The notes beneath the pieces were generated by a model, which searched no databases, was not told the DNA's origin, and was given only the letters and a program-made list of their open reading frames with translations. A DNA stretch of 21,122 nucleotides, from NCBI GenBank assembly GCA_027604185.1, contig JADGKB010000175.1, positions 1-21,122 on the forward strand, read 5' to 3'. A program made the position numbers and the translations under genes. The DNA is from Boothiomyces macroporosus. Lineage: Eukaryota; Chytridiomycota; Chytridiomycetes; Rhizophydiales; Terramycetaceae. Positions 7,426 to 15,524 of this stretch are shown in pieces (position 1 is the stretch's first letter; each line of letters opens with the position of its first letter).

Positions 7426-7430
7426 ATAAA
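7425..7430 (+). terminator. Polyadenylation signal overlapping the stop of gene D
   Basis: AATAAA starts at the last base of the TGA stop. Copy 2: 17572-17577. Confidence 0.5.
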
Positions 7431-7900
7431 AACGCGTGTGAAATTTAAAGCCATCTTTAAGGAAATTTAAATTCTTCAGCAAGTTGAAACATGAAACTCT
7501 CTTTAAAGCTTATCCCTTGGTTAAGTTGATTCCATATTGGGTAACGATCCAGCAATAAGCAAATGTAACTCCATACCCAAACCTTTATATCCCCGAAATA
7601 AACCTCGGGCAAATGAATTCAATTCGACTAGCAACACGGCAATTTAGCTTTTTATCCACACACATTTAGCGATTTCTTTATAATATCTGGGGAGAGATGA
7701 TTTGCATAAATTTTCACAAGATCCTTGCCAGATCGCGTCACCAGGCAAACAGACAAGCAGACAAATCCAACACGATATATCGCTTATCAGCTCACAAACA
7801 TATAGGATCTTTAATTTGTGAATTCTGTCAAGAACAATCTAAAATATACGTCATCATGGAAACGTCATGATAATTATCTCTTTTTAACTTTACTAAAATT
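7426..7900. other. Intergenic region D-E
   Basis: This is a 475-bp spacer. It has an ACGCGT at 7432-7437, a small hairpin (CCCGA 7592-7596 with TCGGG 7605-7609, loop containing AATAAA), a CGATATATCG palindrome at 7773-7782 and two CGTCA bZIP half-sites at its end. No gene is visible. Copy 2: 17573-18047. Confidence 0.45.
7847..7867 (+). promoter_or_regulatory. Paired CRE-like half-sites upstream of gene E
   Basis: TACGTCA (7847-7853) and AACGTCA (7861-7867) lie 14 bp apart in the same orientation, ending 33 bp before the gene E ATG. Both carry the TGACGT core on the minus strand, as at genes C and D. No strong TATA box follows. Copy 2: 17994-18014. Confidence 0.45.
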
Positions 7901-8689
7901 ATGGACGTATGCAACTTTTTTTCAGGAATTGTATTGGGAATGACCTTGTACGATATTGGCTTACAACCACTCTTGGCCAGAAAATACATACCAGTGCTCA
8001 TCTTTTTAACAGCAATCACAGCCTTAATCTACATTTTCTTTTTTGAAATATTGGCTATGGTTCCAATGGATCCCAACTCTACATCCTACATAGCGGTAGG
8101 GGTTCTGATGAATATCATGGACGGAGTTTCCTCAATTCCGTTCACTCTGGCGATGATTTCCAGACTGGTTGCAATTTTGCCGTCCAATGGCTACAAAAAG
8201 TATTTGTACGTGGTCATGATTGTACCTTTGGTATATCCAATAGTGGATATTTATGCCATCTTGCTTTTGGTTGGGTTTCCATTGAATCCCCAAACAAGTC
8301 TTTTACTTTTCGCAATTGGTGGATTCGCCTACGGACTAACCTTTTTCTGCTTGGATGTTTGTGTAACTGTATGGTTGGTGCGTCACAATACTGACAAGCA
8401 CAAGTGGGTGTTCTATTTTCCGTTTTTCGCTGGGTTAGGTTACATGGTTATTTCAATTGTAACTGCTTTGGATCCAAACTTTGACTCTACTCCAATTTAC
8501 CTTGCGTACAGCATTGATATTCTTGCGTATCAACAAGTTTCTCGAAATTTGACCAACGTCGTGCTGACCAAAGGATCTGGCTCTGACAGTGACAAAAATC
8601 ATGAAAGAGAAAGCGTTAGAGGTATCGCAAGAAAGCCTTCGAAAGTTATCCAACAAACCGTGCCAGCTATCCCAGCTGAAGATGTTTGA
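7901..8689 (+). CDS. Predicted seven-helix membrane protein E, copy 1 (262 aa)
   Basis: This is the third member of the family, closest in layout to D: MDVCNFFSGIVLGMTLYDIG at the N-terminus, then VLIFLTAITALIY, AMISRLVAILP, YPIVDIYAILLLVGFPLNP, FFCLDVCVTVWLV, FYFPFFAGLGYM and YLAYSIDILAYQQV. The C-terminal tail (about 40 residues) is charged and hydrophilic (GSGSDSDKNHERESVRGIAR). As in C and D, it begins right after the last helix with an R.L basic position (VSRNL). The first ATG is used and aligns with the paralogs. It is convergent with the TBC gene; only 54 bp separate the two stop codons. Function unknown: a multi-span surface protein is the safe statement. No introns. Confidence 0.87.
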   Translation: MDVCNFFSGIVLGMTLYDIGLQPLLARKYIPVLIFLTAITALIYIFFFEILAMVPMDPNSTSYIAVGVLMNIMDGVSSIPFTLAMISRLVAILPSNGYKKYLYVVMIVPLVYPIVDIYAILLLVGFPLNPQTSLLLFAIGGFAYGLTFFCLDVCVTVWLVRHNTDKHKWVFYFPFFAGLGYMVISIVTALDPNFDSTPIYLAYSIDILAYQQVSRNLTNVVLTKGSGSDSDKNHERESVRGIARKPSKVIQQTVPAIPAEDV

Positions 8690-8715
8690 CGAGTAGCCGG
8701 TGCAATAGATTTTTG

Positions 8716-8721
8716 AATAAA
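8716..8721 (+). terminator. Polyadenylation signal of gene E
   Basis: AATAAA lies 27 nt after the stop, inside the 54-bp gap to the convergent TBC gene. The 3' ends of the two transcripts probably overlap. Copy 2: 18863-18868. Confidence 0.5.
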
Positions 8722-8743
8722 GAACTGAATATAAAACAATATA

Positions 8744-10630
8744 TTATTTCATTTGTGCCTTCAGCTTAACTACTTCCATCCTCAAAGCTTCCTTTTCATT
8801 TTCAACGTTTGCCAAGGCCATTCGCGCGTCCAATAATTGTTGCTCCAAGTCGTGAACATGGTCCTGCAAATCCGCGTTTTTTCTGATCAATTCGATATTT
8901 TTTTGTGCTAGCTCGTCCATTTCTGATTGAACTTGATGTTCAGCATGCTTACGATCACCAGTAAGTATCTTTTTAAATCCATTGACTTGTTCCTGTAACT
9001 CTTCATTTCTGTCGAATTGGCGCTAAATTAACCAGTAGTTACTTCACATTTGTCTTTTTCTTCAATAAAATTATTGACCAAGTCGATATGCTCTCTATTT
9101 AAAAGCTCATAGTTCTGTTCCAGCAGTTTGTAAGATTTCATCAATTTCCTATTTTCACTCTTCATTTTTTCCAATTCTATAACTTCTGGAGACGATTGTC
9201 GGAGTATTTCAATAAACTCTGTTTCCCACAAGTCAAGTTTACGCTTTGAAATTTTGATTTGCGATGCGTCTACTATCAGCCTGTTAACATCTTCAATATA
9301 TTGTTCAAATAATTCTATCATAAGGGATACCCAAACCTTCTTTTAAATATTCCAGCAATTTTTCAAACTCTAATGTCACAATGGTGTCTTGGTTATGTTT
9401 TATCAAAGCAAGCGCGAACCGTAGTACTGCCTCCGATCCCTCAGCAAAGATGATGTCAAAGATTCTAAATACAATTTCTAGAGGGAATCGGTAAGCAAAT
9501 ACAGTCATAAACCACTGAGAAGCATACATGGTAGATTTAATATCTTGCTTCTCCAAATGCTTGAAAACTGTTGGAAATTGCTCTGCAATCAGCTTGTCAA
9601 ATTGATAGTTTCTGACTTGTAAACCAATCATTTTGGGACCATACAGATCCCTAAAGTCGAAATCATTCATTAGCCTAACCAATACACAAAAGGCTTGCTC
9701 TTCTGGCATCTGGAGTTAATATAAAGTACATTCAGAAGCAGCGGACCCACCACGAACGGTAAACCTTGACAATAACCAATCTCTGGGTCGAATAGAGCGT
9801 ACGCTAAAGTTAAAAAAAGAAACCTTTGAGGACATTAAACAAGCTAGTCTGTCCAGGTCCTTCTGGATCCTTAAAGAACTCGTGTCCAGGAAAAGTTCTT
9901 GCCAAATCTCTCCTTATAATTTTTTCCAATCTGGTTTGCCGTTCTAGCAACCCCATATATTCTTCTTCCAGACTCTCGCTCTTGCTGTTTGACATTAATT
10001 GCCACATCATTCCTCTAATAGGCTCAGGCAACCTGTTTTAAACGCCATTTACCCTTTCCTCAAATGCTGTCTAAACTGCCTGGGATTTGAAGCAATGATA
10101 TTATCATAATCGTTGATTACTTTACCCCAGAACTCCCAATCCATTGGGTCTTTGTCCGCATCATCGGATTTACCCATAAACGAATTCTTTGCAGATTGGA
10201 ATCCGTTAGATAATTCTGTGAACCAAGTTCCTGCTTTTTTTAAAGACAGCTCTCCCGTCGATTTTGCATGATACTTTAATCTTGACAGAATAAATTCATC
10301 CTCCTCTTCTTCCGGGGTCAATATTCTCTCTTCAACTTTGACCTGTTCAACAAGCTTTTCCTTTTCCCCAGTACCTCCAAAAGACCGCACAACAAAATTA
10401 GTAATATCTGAGGGCGGTTTCAGAGTCATAATACTCTTGAATATCGAGCTGGATTCCTTTTCCTTTTCTTTTTCAGTGGTTATCGTCGAGTTAAATTTAA
10501 TGGGGTCGTGAGTGAAGCTTTCAACTGACATGGTTGTCGGCTGCCCCTTGTTCCTCCTGAATGAAACTCGCTCTTTTGGTGATTTTACAATGTCGCCTTC
10601 TTCTGGAGTTTTGAAATCCTCGTCATCCAT
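8744..10630 (-). CDS. TBC-domain Rab GTPase-activating protein (Gyp5/EVI5 type), six exons, copy 1
   Basis: Joining six exons (10630-10053, 10032-9824, 9803-9730, 9709-9337, 9314-9043, 9022-8744) gives about 594 residues. Residues 1-189 are an acidic, low-complexity region. The TBC domain spans about 190-408: RKGLPEPIRGMMWQL at its start, IIRRDLARTFPGH with the catalytic arginine finger R238, YALFDPEIGYCQG with the glutamine finger Q275, and MYASQWFMTVFAYRFPLEIV (W353). About 430-594 is a Glu/Lys/Leu-rich coiled coil. Both catalytic fingers are intact, so it should stimulate GTP hydrolysis by a Rab of the secretory or endocytic pathway, as Gyp5 and EVI5 do (family knowledge). Every intron is needed to restore TBC or coiled-coil continuity. 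Introns 1, 2, 3 and 5 are 20 nt each. Intron 4 is 22 nt, or 16 nt with another donor. Confidence 0.92.
9023..9042 (-). other. Intron 5 of the TBC gene (20 nt)
   Basis: GTAACTACTGGTTAATTTAG. It joins the coiled coil ...KDKCE to RQFDRNEELQEQV and removes an in-frame TAA. Branch-like GTTAAT. Phase 0. Copy 2: 19170-19189. Confidence 0.88.
9315..9336 (-). other. Intron 4 of the TBC gene (22 nt, alternatively 16 nt)
   Basis: The acceptor (ATGATAG, ending at 9315) is fixed by the frame change into ELFEQYIEDV. Two donors preserve the frame: GTTTGG at 9336 (22 nt, giving LKEELFEQY) or GTATCC at 9330 (16 nt, giving LKEGLELFEQY). I favour 22 nt because it is closer in size to the others. Copy 2: 19462-19483. 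Confidence 0.7.
9710..9729 (-). other. Intron 3 of the TBC gene (20 nt)
   Basis: GTACTTTATATTAACTCCAG. It joins GPLLLN to MPEEQAFCVL, as in TBC proteins. A branch-like ATTAAC is present. Phase 0. Copy 2: 19857-19876. Confidence 0.9.
9804..9823 (-). other. Intron 2 of the TBC gene (20 nt)
   Basis: GTTTCTTTTTTTAACTTTAG. Removing it joins NVLK to AYALFDPEIGYCQG, restoring the glutamine-finger motif. A branch-like TTTAAC lies 5 nt before the AG. Phase 1. Copy 2: 19951-19970. Confidence 0.9.
10033..10052 (-). other. Intron 1 of the TBC gene (20 nt)
   Basis: GTAAATGGCGTTTAAAACAG. It carries an in-frame TAA and shifts the frame. Removing it yields RKGLPEPIRG, the canonical TBC start. Phase 2. Copy 2: 20180-20199. 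Confidence 0.9.
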
Positions 10631-10676
10631 GATTGAAAAAGTAAAAGCGAGTATTTGGCAATTTCAACAATTTCAA

Positions 10677-10889
10677 TTAGGCCGCTAAGCAGTACAGAGT
10701 CGAATATTTGGGTGTATACGCAGGAGGCGAAGGATAATTTATTAGTGCTGGATCAGGTGGTACATTATCCCAAAGAATACCAGGAATTCTCATGTCGGAT
10801 ATGCGACCAAATATATAGGCAGTTTCATTCGCATTCAAACAAGTATTTTCTTCAATTTGCGGTGTGTTTTTGACTGATTGAGCTCCCAT
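10677..10889 (-). CDS. Possible small protein upstream of the TBC gene (70 aa), copy 1
   Basis: An ATG-started frame of 70 codons ends 46 bp before the TBC start codon, on the same strand. The predicted protein has ordinary composition, with a Pro-rich C-terminal part (NVPPDPALINYPSPPAYTPK) and no membrane segment. TA-rich sequence (about 10907-10924) lies 20-35 bp upstream of its ATG. The opposite strand is also open, without an ATG start. The TBC gene otherwise has little room for its own promoter, so this stretch could instead be that promoter or a 5' leader. I recognise no family. Confidence 0.4.
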   Translation of the reverse strand: MGAQSVKNTPQIEENTCLNANETAYIFGRISDMRIPGILWDNVPPDPALINYPSPPAYTPKYSTLYCLAA

Positions 10890-11239
10890 ACAGACTGTAA
10901 ATGACTATAAAATATTTATTAACATTGGGGGGTTTCAAAGTTGAACAAATTTAACAATGTACAACAAAAATTTGCACATGGTTTAACCCAGCTGTTATTT
11001 TTGTCTGTAGTTAGCACAATCTCAAGCCTACATCCAGCCATTACAGTTAAATTGCTCTTCATTCGTTTGTACAAATTGCCACGTGGAATAAATATCAACA
11101 TATCTAAAAAGTAACCAAAGAACTACTAAATCCAGGCTGATTCGTGAATCAAATACAGCATTACCAAAGGACTATCCACTACTCACTTTTTTCCGTGTTT
11201 ATAACAATGTTCCAATCTCGGTCATGCACTTGTAAAATG

Positions 11240-11267
11240 TGACTCATGAGGTACAAAGTATAAATAG
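11240..11267 (+). promoter_or_regulatory. bZIP site and TATA box of gene A, copy 2
   Basis: TGACTCA (11240-11246), 12-bp gap, TATAAATAG (11259-11267), unchanged from copy 1. The nearest promoter difference is G to A at 11278, between the TATA box and the ATG. Confidence 0.6.
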
Positions 11268-11291
11268 CGAGGACGAAAATCTCTTTCCAAA

Positions 11292-12935
11292 ATGAACTTG
11301 ACAACTCTTCCAAATGATATACACTATTTACTGGCACAGTACATGGATATGCAACAACTGGTAAAGTTCTCCTTGTCCTGCAGATACTTTTACGAATTCT
11401 ACGCTCCCTTTCGAAAGCTATATGGGAATGGATATTGGCCAGAAACGAGGTGCAACAAGGACAATTATCAAGTTTTGAAAAATATTCAAAAACAAGGATT
11501 CAGTTTCAAGACTGTAGTTATCGGTTTCCCACTAATAAGAGAAATACTTGCTAATCCGCCTGCAGAGTCGGTTGGTATTACAATTGCACTATTTGAATAC
11601 GACCATGGTGCACCGATTGATTGGGAACCATTGTTAGAGTGTAAAGACATCACCCGTATATCATTTCCGCCAGTTAATCGAAGATATGAAAGCAGTTTTG
11701 ATAGAGATATCGCAGTTGATACAATTCCTGGTATTATTAAAAACCTATCTGTTTGGAAGAAACTTTTCGTATTAGAATTTGGGAACGAGAATGTGGATTT
11801 CAACATGTTGGCCGAGACACTACCCCAATCTTCAGTTGTGGAGTTGAATATTTCCTATGGAAGAAGAGTTCAAGAACTGTTTCCAATTATTGAAAGAACA
11901 AACATCAAAAGACTGGGATTGGAGCATTGCAAGTTAACTGATCAGGACTTGTTGCAAATAGGAGGGTATCTTGAAAAATGGAAGATTGAAAAGCTGTCGC
12001 TTAGTTATAACCATGGAATTACTGAAGAAGGAATATCTGCAATTGCAAATGCAATCACTAAATCTAATCTTCAATTCTTGGATCTTTCATCCTATGCTGG
12101 ATGTAATAGAGTAACCTTTGAATTAGCAAAGACAATATTTGAAAAAACAAAGGTATCGAAACTAAGAGGATTCAATTTCATGGTGTACCCTCACACTCTG
12201 GAAAAGGATCGACTGATTGCAGAATATCTACAGTTTTTTGCTGGAACTAATTTATACTTTGAACATGAAGATGAATTACTGTATTCATTGTTGGTGAAGA
12301 ATCTAAAAAACAGTAATGCAAATTCAATTGAACTAAAAATCTCGAAAGTGCTAACTCAACTGCCTCAAATTTTAAACGGAATCTCAAACAATTCAAAAAT
12401 TCATTCAGTGTACTTTAAAGCAAGTGAAACACTGTTGAATACCACTAATGAGGATGATTTAGAATTCACCAATGCAGTTTTACCATACATCAACTCTTTT
12501 TATATCCCTACATTTGAAATCAATGGTATTCGACGAACTAGGATGCTTTTACAGCATTTTACCAAAAAATCGAATGTGAGGGAGGTAGATATAATTCCTA
12601 CAACTGCAGAAATAGACTTGAACGACTTGGACATGATTGCAGAATATCTCAGGAATTCTAATGTTTACTCTATTAAAATCAAAAAAGGAATTGCATGGAG
12701 TGACAAGGCAATTACAAAGATTGCCCAATTCTATAAGGGCACAAAGATAAACAGCATGGAAATTGATGCGCAAGGGGTAACGCAAGATGGGATTATTCGG
12801 TTGGCAGAGGAATTGAATTCCTTAAACTTATCTGAGTGGATATTTATCAATCTGAAAGGAACGGGACATCGTGGAATCAAGCTTGATGGTATTTTTGCAG
12901 CCCAAAAATCTCAAATTGGGCTTGTAATCCAATAA
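11292..12935 (+). CDS. F-box/leucine-rich-repeat protein A, copy 2 (547 aa)
   Basis: Same length and architecture as the copy-1 gene, fully open. It differs by nine residues: R53, S135, R138, V160, E195, A269, M297, K305 and I309. Position 138 (E to R) needed two base changes. Ten of the 12 coding base differences change the protein, several radically (charge gain or reversal). All lie in residues 53-309. The C-terminal 230 residues are identical to copy 1. This gene is probably a chimera: a diverged 5' part followed by a 3' part matching copy 1. Confidence 0.9.
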   Translation: MNLTTLPNDIHYLLAQYMDMQQLVKFSLSCRYFYEFYAPFRKLYGNGYWPETRCNKDNYQVLKNIQKQGFSFKTVVIGFPLIREILANPPAESVGITIALFEYDHGAPIDWEPLLECKDITRISFPPVNRRYESSFDRDIAVDTIPGIIKNLSVWKKLFVLEFGNENVDFNMLAETLPQSSVVELNISYGRRVQELFPIIERTNIKRLGLEHCKLTDQDLLQIGGYLEKWKIEKLSLSYNHGITEEGISAIANAITKSNLQFLDLSSYAGCNRVTFELAKTIFEKTKVSKLRGFNFMVYPHTLEKDRLIAEYLQFFAGTNLYFEHEDELLYSLLVKNLKNSNANSIELKISKVLTQLPQILNGISNNSKIHSVYFKASETLLNTTNEDDLEFTNAVLPYINSFYIPTFEINGIRRTRMLLQHFTKKSNVREVDIIPTTAEIDLNDLDMIAEYLRNSNVYSIKIKKGIAWSDKAITKIAQFYKGTKINSMEIDAQGVTQDGIIRLAEELNSLNLSEWIFINLKGTGHRGIKLDGIFAAQKSQIGLVIQ

Positions 12936-13271
12936 AATACTCCATTAAATTAGATAATCATTTCAGCAAGGCTTTACAGTAAGTTGTAGTTTATTACTTG
13001 AGAATCTTAGGCGTAGTTTTACTTTGATACTGGATAAGCTAACGGCAAGTTCTAATCAAACAGAAGTGTAAAATCAAATATCATTCAGATTTAATAGTGG
13101 TTGCTTCAAGTAGTATTGCTTGGTCAATAACAAAATTCCACATGATTAATATAGTGCAAAGGACCAAGGCAACTATTGCTATCGCAGCACATACTCGGGA
13201 AGTTCAATCTTGATATATTAATTTGTTGAAATTTGCGAAAATGTTGCAAATGTCTTCTCATAAAATTCCTA

Positions 13272-14990
13272 ATGGATCTGACAACTCTCCCACTGGATAT
13301 CCACCACATCATTGCACAATACCTAAAACTAAAAGATATTAGACGACTATCGTTTACTTGCAAATTTTTATATCAGTTCTACACCTCTCTTCGACAACTA
13401 GGAAAGCTTGGAGTTGGATGGCCAATCGCCTCGCACTACTCTCGCTTTTATCGCCAATTAAAAGGAATTAATGTGCGAGGATTCAAGTTCAAAGAAGTTG
13501 TGTTGGCAATGCCGCTACAGAAAGAAATGTTTACAAATTTGCCTCCAACTGACTCTATTACTGTTGCTGTTTGGCCAATTGAAGATCCAAAGGGATATTC
13601 ACAGGGCAATTTGGAAATAGAAAAAACTGGATTTGAATTAATGTCAAGTTGCAAAAATATTAGGAAAATTGTAATTAACTACCCAGATTGGATTTATGAA
13701 TCCATGTCACGATTCAGATGCGTAAATATCTCGATCGCTAAACGGATATTTGAAAACCTTACTGTTTGGAAGAACCTCAAGATTTTAGAACTTGCTCGTG
13801 AAGATATTGAATATTCCCCACTAGCAAAATTGTTACCAATGACTAATGTTACTGAATTGAAAATAGGGCTTGGAACAGGAGTTTGTGTATTATTCCCTAT
13901 TATAGAGTTTACAAAACTCAAGTCGCTCACACTGGCTGATTGCAAACTTGTCGATGCAGATTTGACTCAAATTGCGGGATTCCTAGAAAAGTGGAAAATT
14001 GATAAATTGTCTCTTGGTTATGCGGTATCTGATAAACGGATGTGGGATGATTACTATAACAGGTTTACAGATGTAGGGGTCATCAAGTTGGCCGAATCAA
14101 TTCCCAAATCAAAGATCAAAGAGTTAGACCTTACGACAAGATATACAAATGATCTCTCATTTATAGCTGTTAAAGCAGTTTTCGATGCAGTTCCCAAGTC
14201 TAACTTGGTATCAATAGCACTGATTAACCGTATAAATAACGTGCAAACTGGCCTACAAATTGCTCGTAATCTAAAGTATTTAGATTATAAAAAGCTTAAA
14301 ATTGATCTGGATAATGAAGAGTTCTACAATCTCCTGGCTAAAAATATCAAGTACAGCAAGTTGAGGAAGTTGAGGTTCGTTTTACCGAAAGCTGTTTCTA
14401 GATTATCTGCGTTGTTAATGGCAATCTCTCGACATCCCACAATCAAGAAAATTAATATCAAGGGAGAGAATTTCGGATTAATGGGATCTCCACCAATAGT
14501 GTCTCCAGAAGAGTACTGCCAGGTTTTTTCCCCATATGTCAATATACTGCCGTTCAACAAGTTTTATATAGATGGAATCCATCACGCATCAATGTTGATA
14601 AAGCACATAAACAAGGACTCAACCATTAAAGTACTTACCATATCCCCTGCATGTGAAAGAGTAACTGAAGACCTATTAAAAGAATTGGCAAAGAATATTG
14701 CAAACTCTAATATTAAAGAAATTTATATTCTCTATGGAATAAAATGGCAAAGCGCAGAGTTTGGAACAATTGCAGAATTCTTCAATTGCGCTACTTTGGA
14801 GTTGATTGACATTTCTGCTGAAGGAATTTCAAGGACGGGATTCATATGTCTAGCAGAGAAACTAAAGCAAAAATCACTAACGAGGCAAGTTAGAGTTGCC
14901 GTTTCAGGCACATCTCAAGATCCAGAGAAAATCGTAAACAAAATTTTGGGCACTGAATCACTGATTAGCATTTACAGCAATCACTACTAA
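13272..14990 (+). CDS. F-box/leucine-rich-repeat protein B, copy 2 (572 aa)
   Basis: The protein is identical to the copy-1 gene B. The F-box is at residues 2-42, followed by LRRs. The start is the ATG at 13272, in register with MNLTTLP of gene A. An out-of-frame upstream ATG lies at 13241. Confidence 0.88.
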   Translation: MDLTTLPLDIHHIIAQYLKLKDIRRLSFTCKFLYQFYTSLRQLGKLGVGWPIASHYSRFYRQLKGINVRGFKFKEVVLAMPLQKEMFTNLPPTDSITVAVWPIEDPKGYSQGNLEIEKTGFELMSSCKNIRKIVINYPDWIYESMSRFRCVNISIAKRIFENLTVWKNLKILELAREDIEYSPLAKLLPMTNVTELKIGLGTGVCVLFPIIEFTKLKSLTLADCKLVDADLTQIAGFLEKWKIDKLSLGYAVSDKRMWDDYYNRFTDVGVIKLAESIPKSKIKELDLTTRYTNDLSFIAVKAVFDAVPKSNLVSIALINRINNVQTGLQIARNLKYLDYKKLKIDLDNEEFYNLLAKNIKYSKLRKLRFVLPKAVSRLSALLMAISRHPTIKKINIKGENFGLMGSPPIVSPEEYCQVFSPYVNILPFNKFYIDGIHHASMLIKHINKDSTIKVLTISPACERVTEDLLKELAKNIANSNIKEIYILYGIKWQSAEFGTIAEFFNCATLELIDISAEGISRTGFICLAEKLKQKSLTRQVRVAVSGTSQDPEKIVNKILGTESLISIYSNHY

Positions 14991-15524
14991 CTGTCAAAAT
15001 TTTCTTCTAGTAGAATCACTGTTGTTACTGATTAATAATAAATAGGGATTTCAGAAATCTTTGCGGTCCAAGTCGATATGTTCATTACAGAGGCAATACA
15101 CGGTTGGTAATATAGAAAGTTTCGGGATTGAAAGAGCATATGTGCAGGCAATCTAAACCATTCGAAAGATGATCACTTCTATGTTATTTGAACATGAATT
15201 TCACAGAAATGTTTGTAATTACTTCAGCGTGTATTATTTTTCAACCTTACCAACTTACTAGTCACTTTATCGAGTTTACTATATACCGAGGCAGAAATTG
15301 AATCCATATTATTCATACTGACATTATTGATACGGACAGCGGTACCGGAAATAAAGTGCGGATTCAATCCAGCTCAGTTATGGAATCAATAAATGGCAAC
15401 TGTCTTCAAATTTCCAAATATTCACATTAGCGCTGTTTTTATCTAATTTACTGTCAGATTGGCAATGAACAATTGTTTAACTATCTGGCTGACGTCATTG
15501 TAAGTTCCTATCTTGATTTACGAA

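Larger units (their letters stand above)
829..10975. repeat. Tandem duplication unit, copy 1 (10,147 bp)
   Basis: This interval is repeated directly at 10976-21122 with a constant offset of 10,147 bp. The left boundary is sharp: from 829 (ACATGGTTTAAC...) the copies agree, whereas 828 (T) differs from 10975 (C) and the sequence before is unrelated. The unit holds genes A to E, the TBC gene and a small ORF. All differences I could find lie at 929, 1131, 1301, 1548, 1556, 1557, 1622, 1728, 1777, 1950, 2034, 2059, 2069 and 2092. No transposase, terminal inverted repeat or target-site duplication is visible at the boundary. Confidence 0.97.

Noticed and set aside
7592..7609. Hairpin CCCGA/TCGGG with AATAAA in the loop
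   Set aside because: A five-base stem is within chance expectation, and it lies in mid-spacer, about 170 nt past the gene D stop.
10655..10873. Plus-strand 72-codon frame upstream of the TBC gene
   Set aside because: It begins at TTG and is the complement of the ATG-started minus-strand frame, which has more protein-like composition.
829..10975. Composite transposon or other mobile element as the cause of the repeat
   Set aside because: No transposase or integrase gene, no terminal inverted repeats and no target-site duplication at 829 or 10976.
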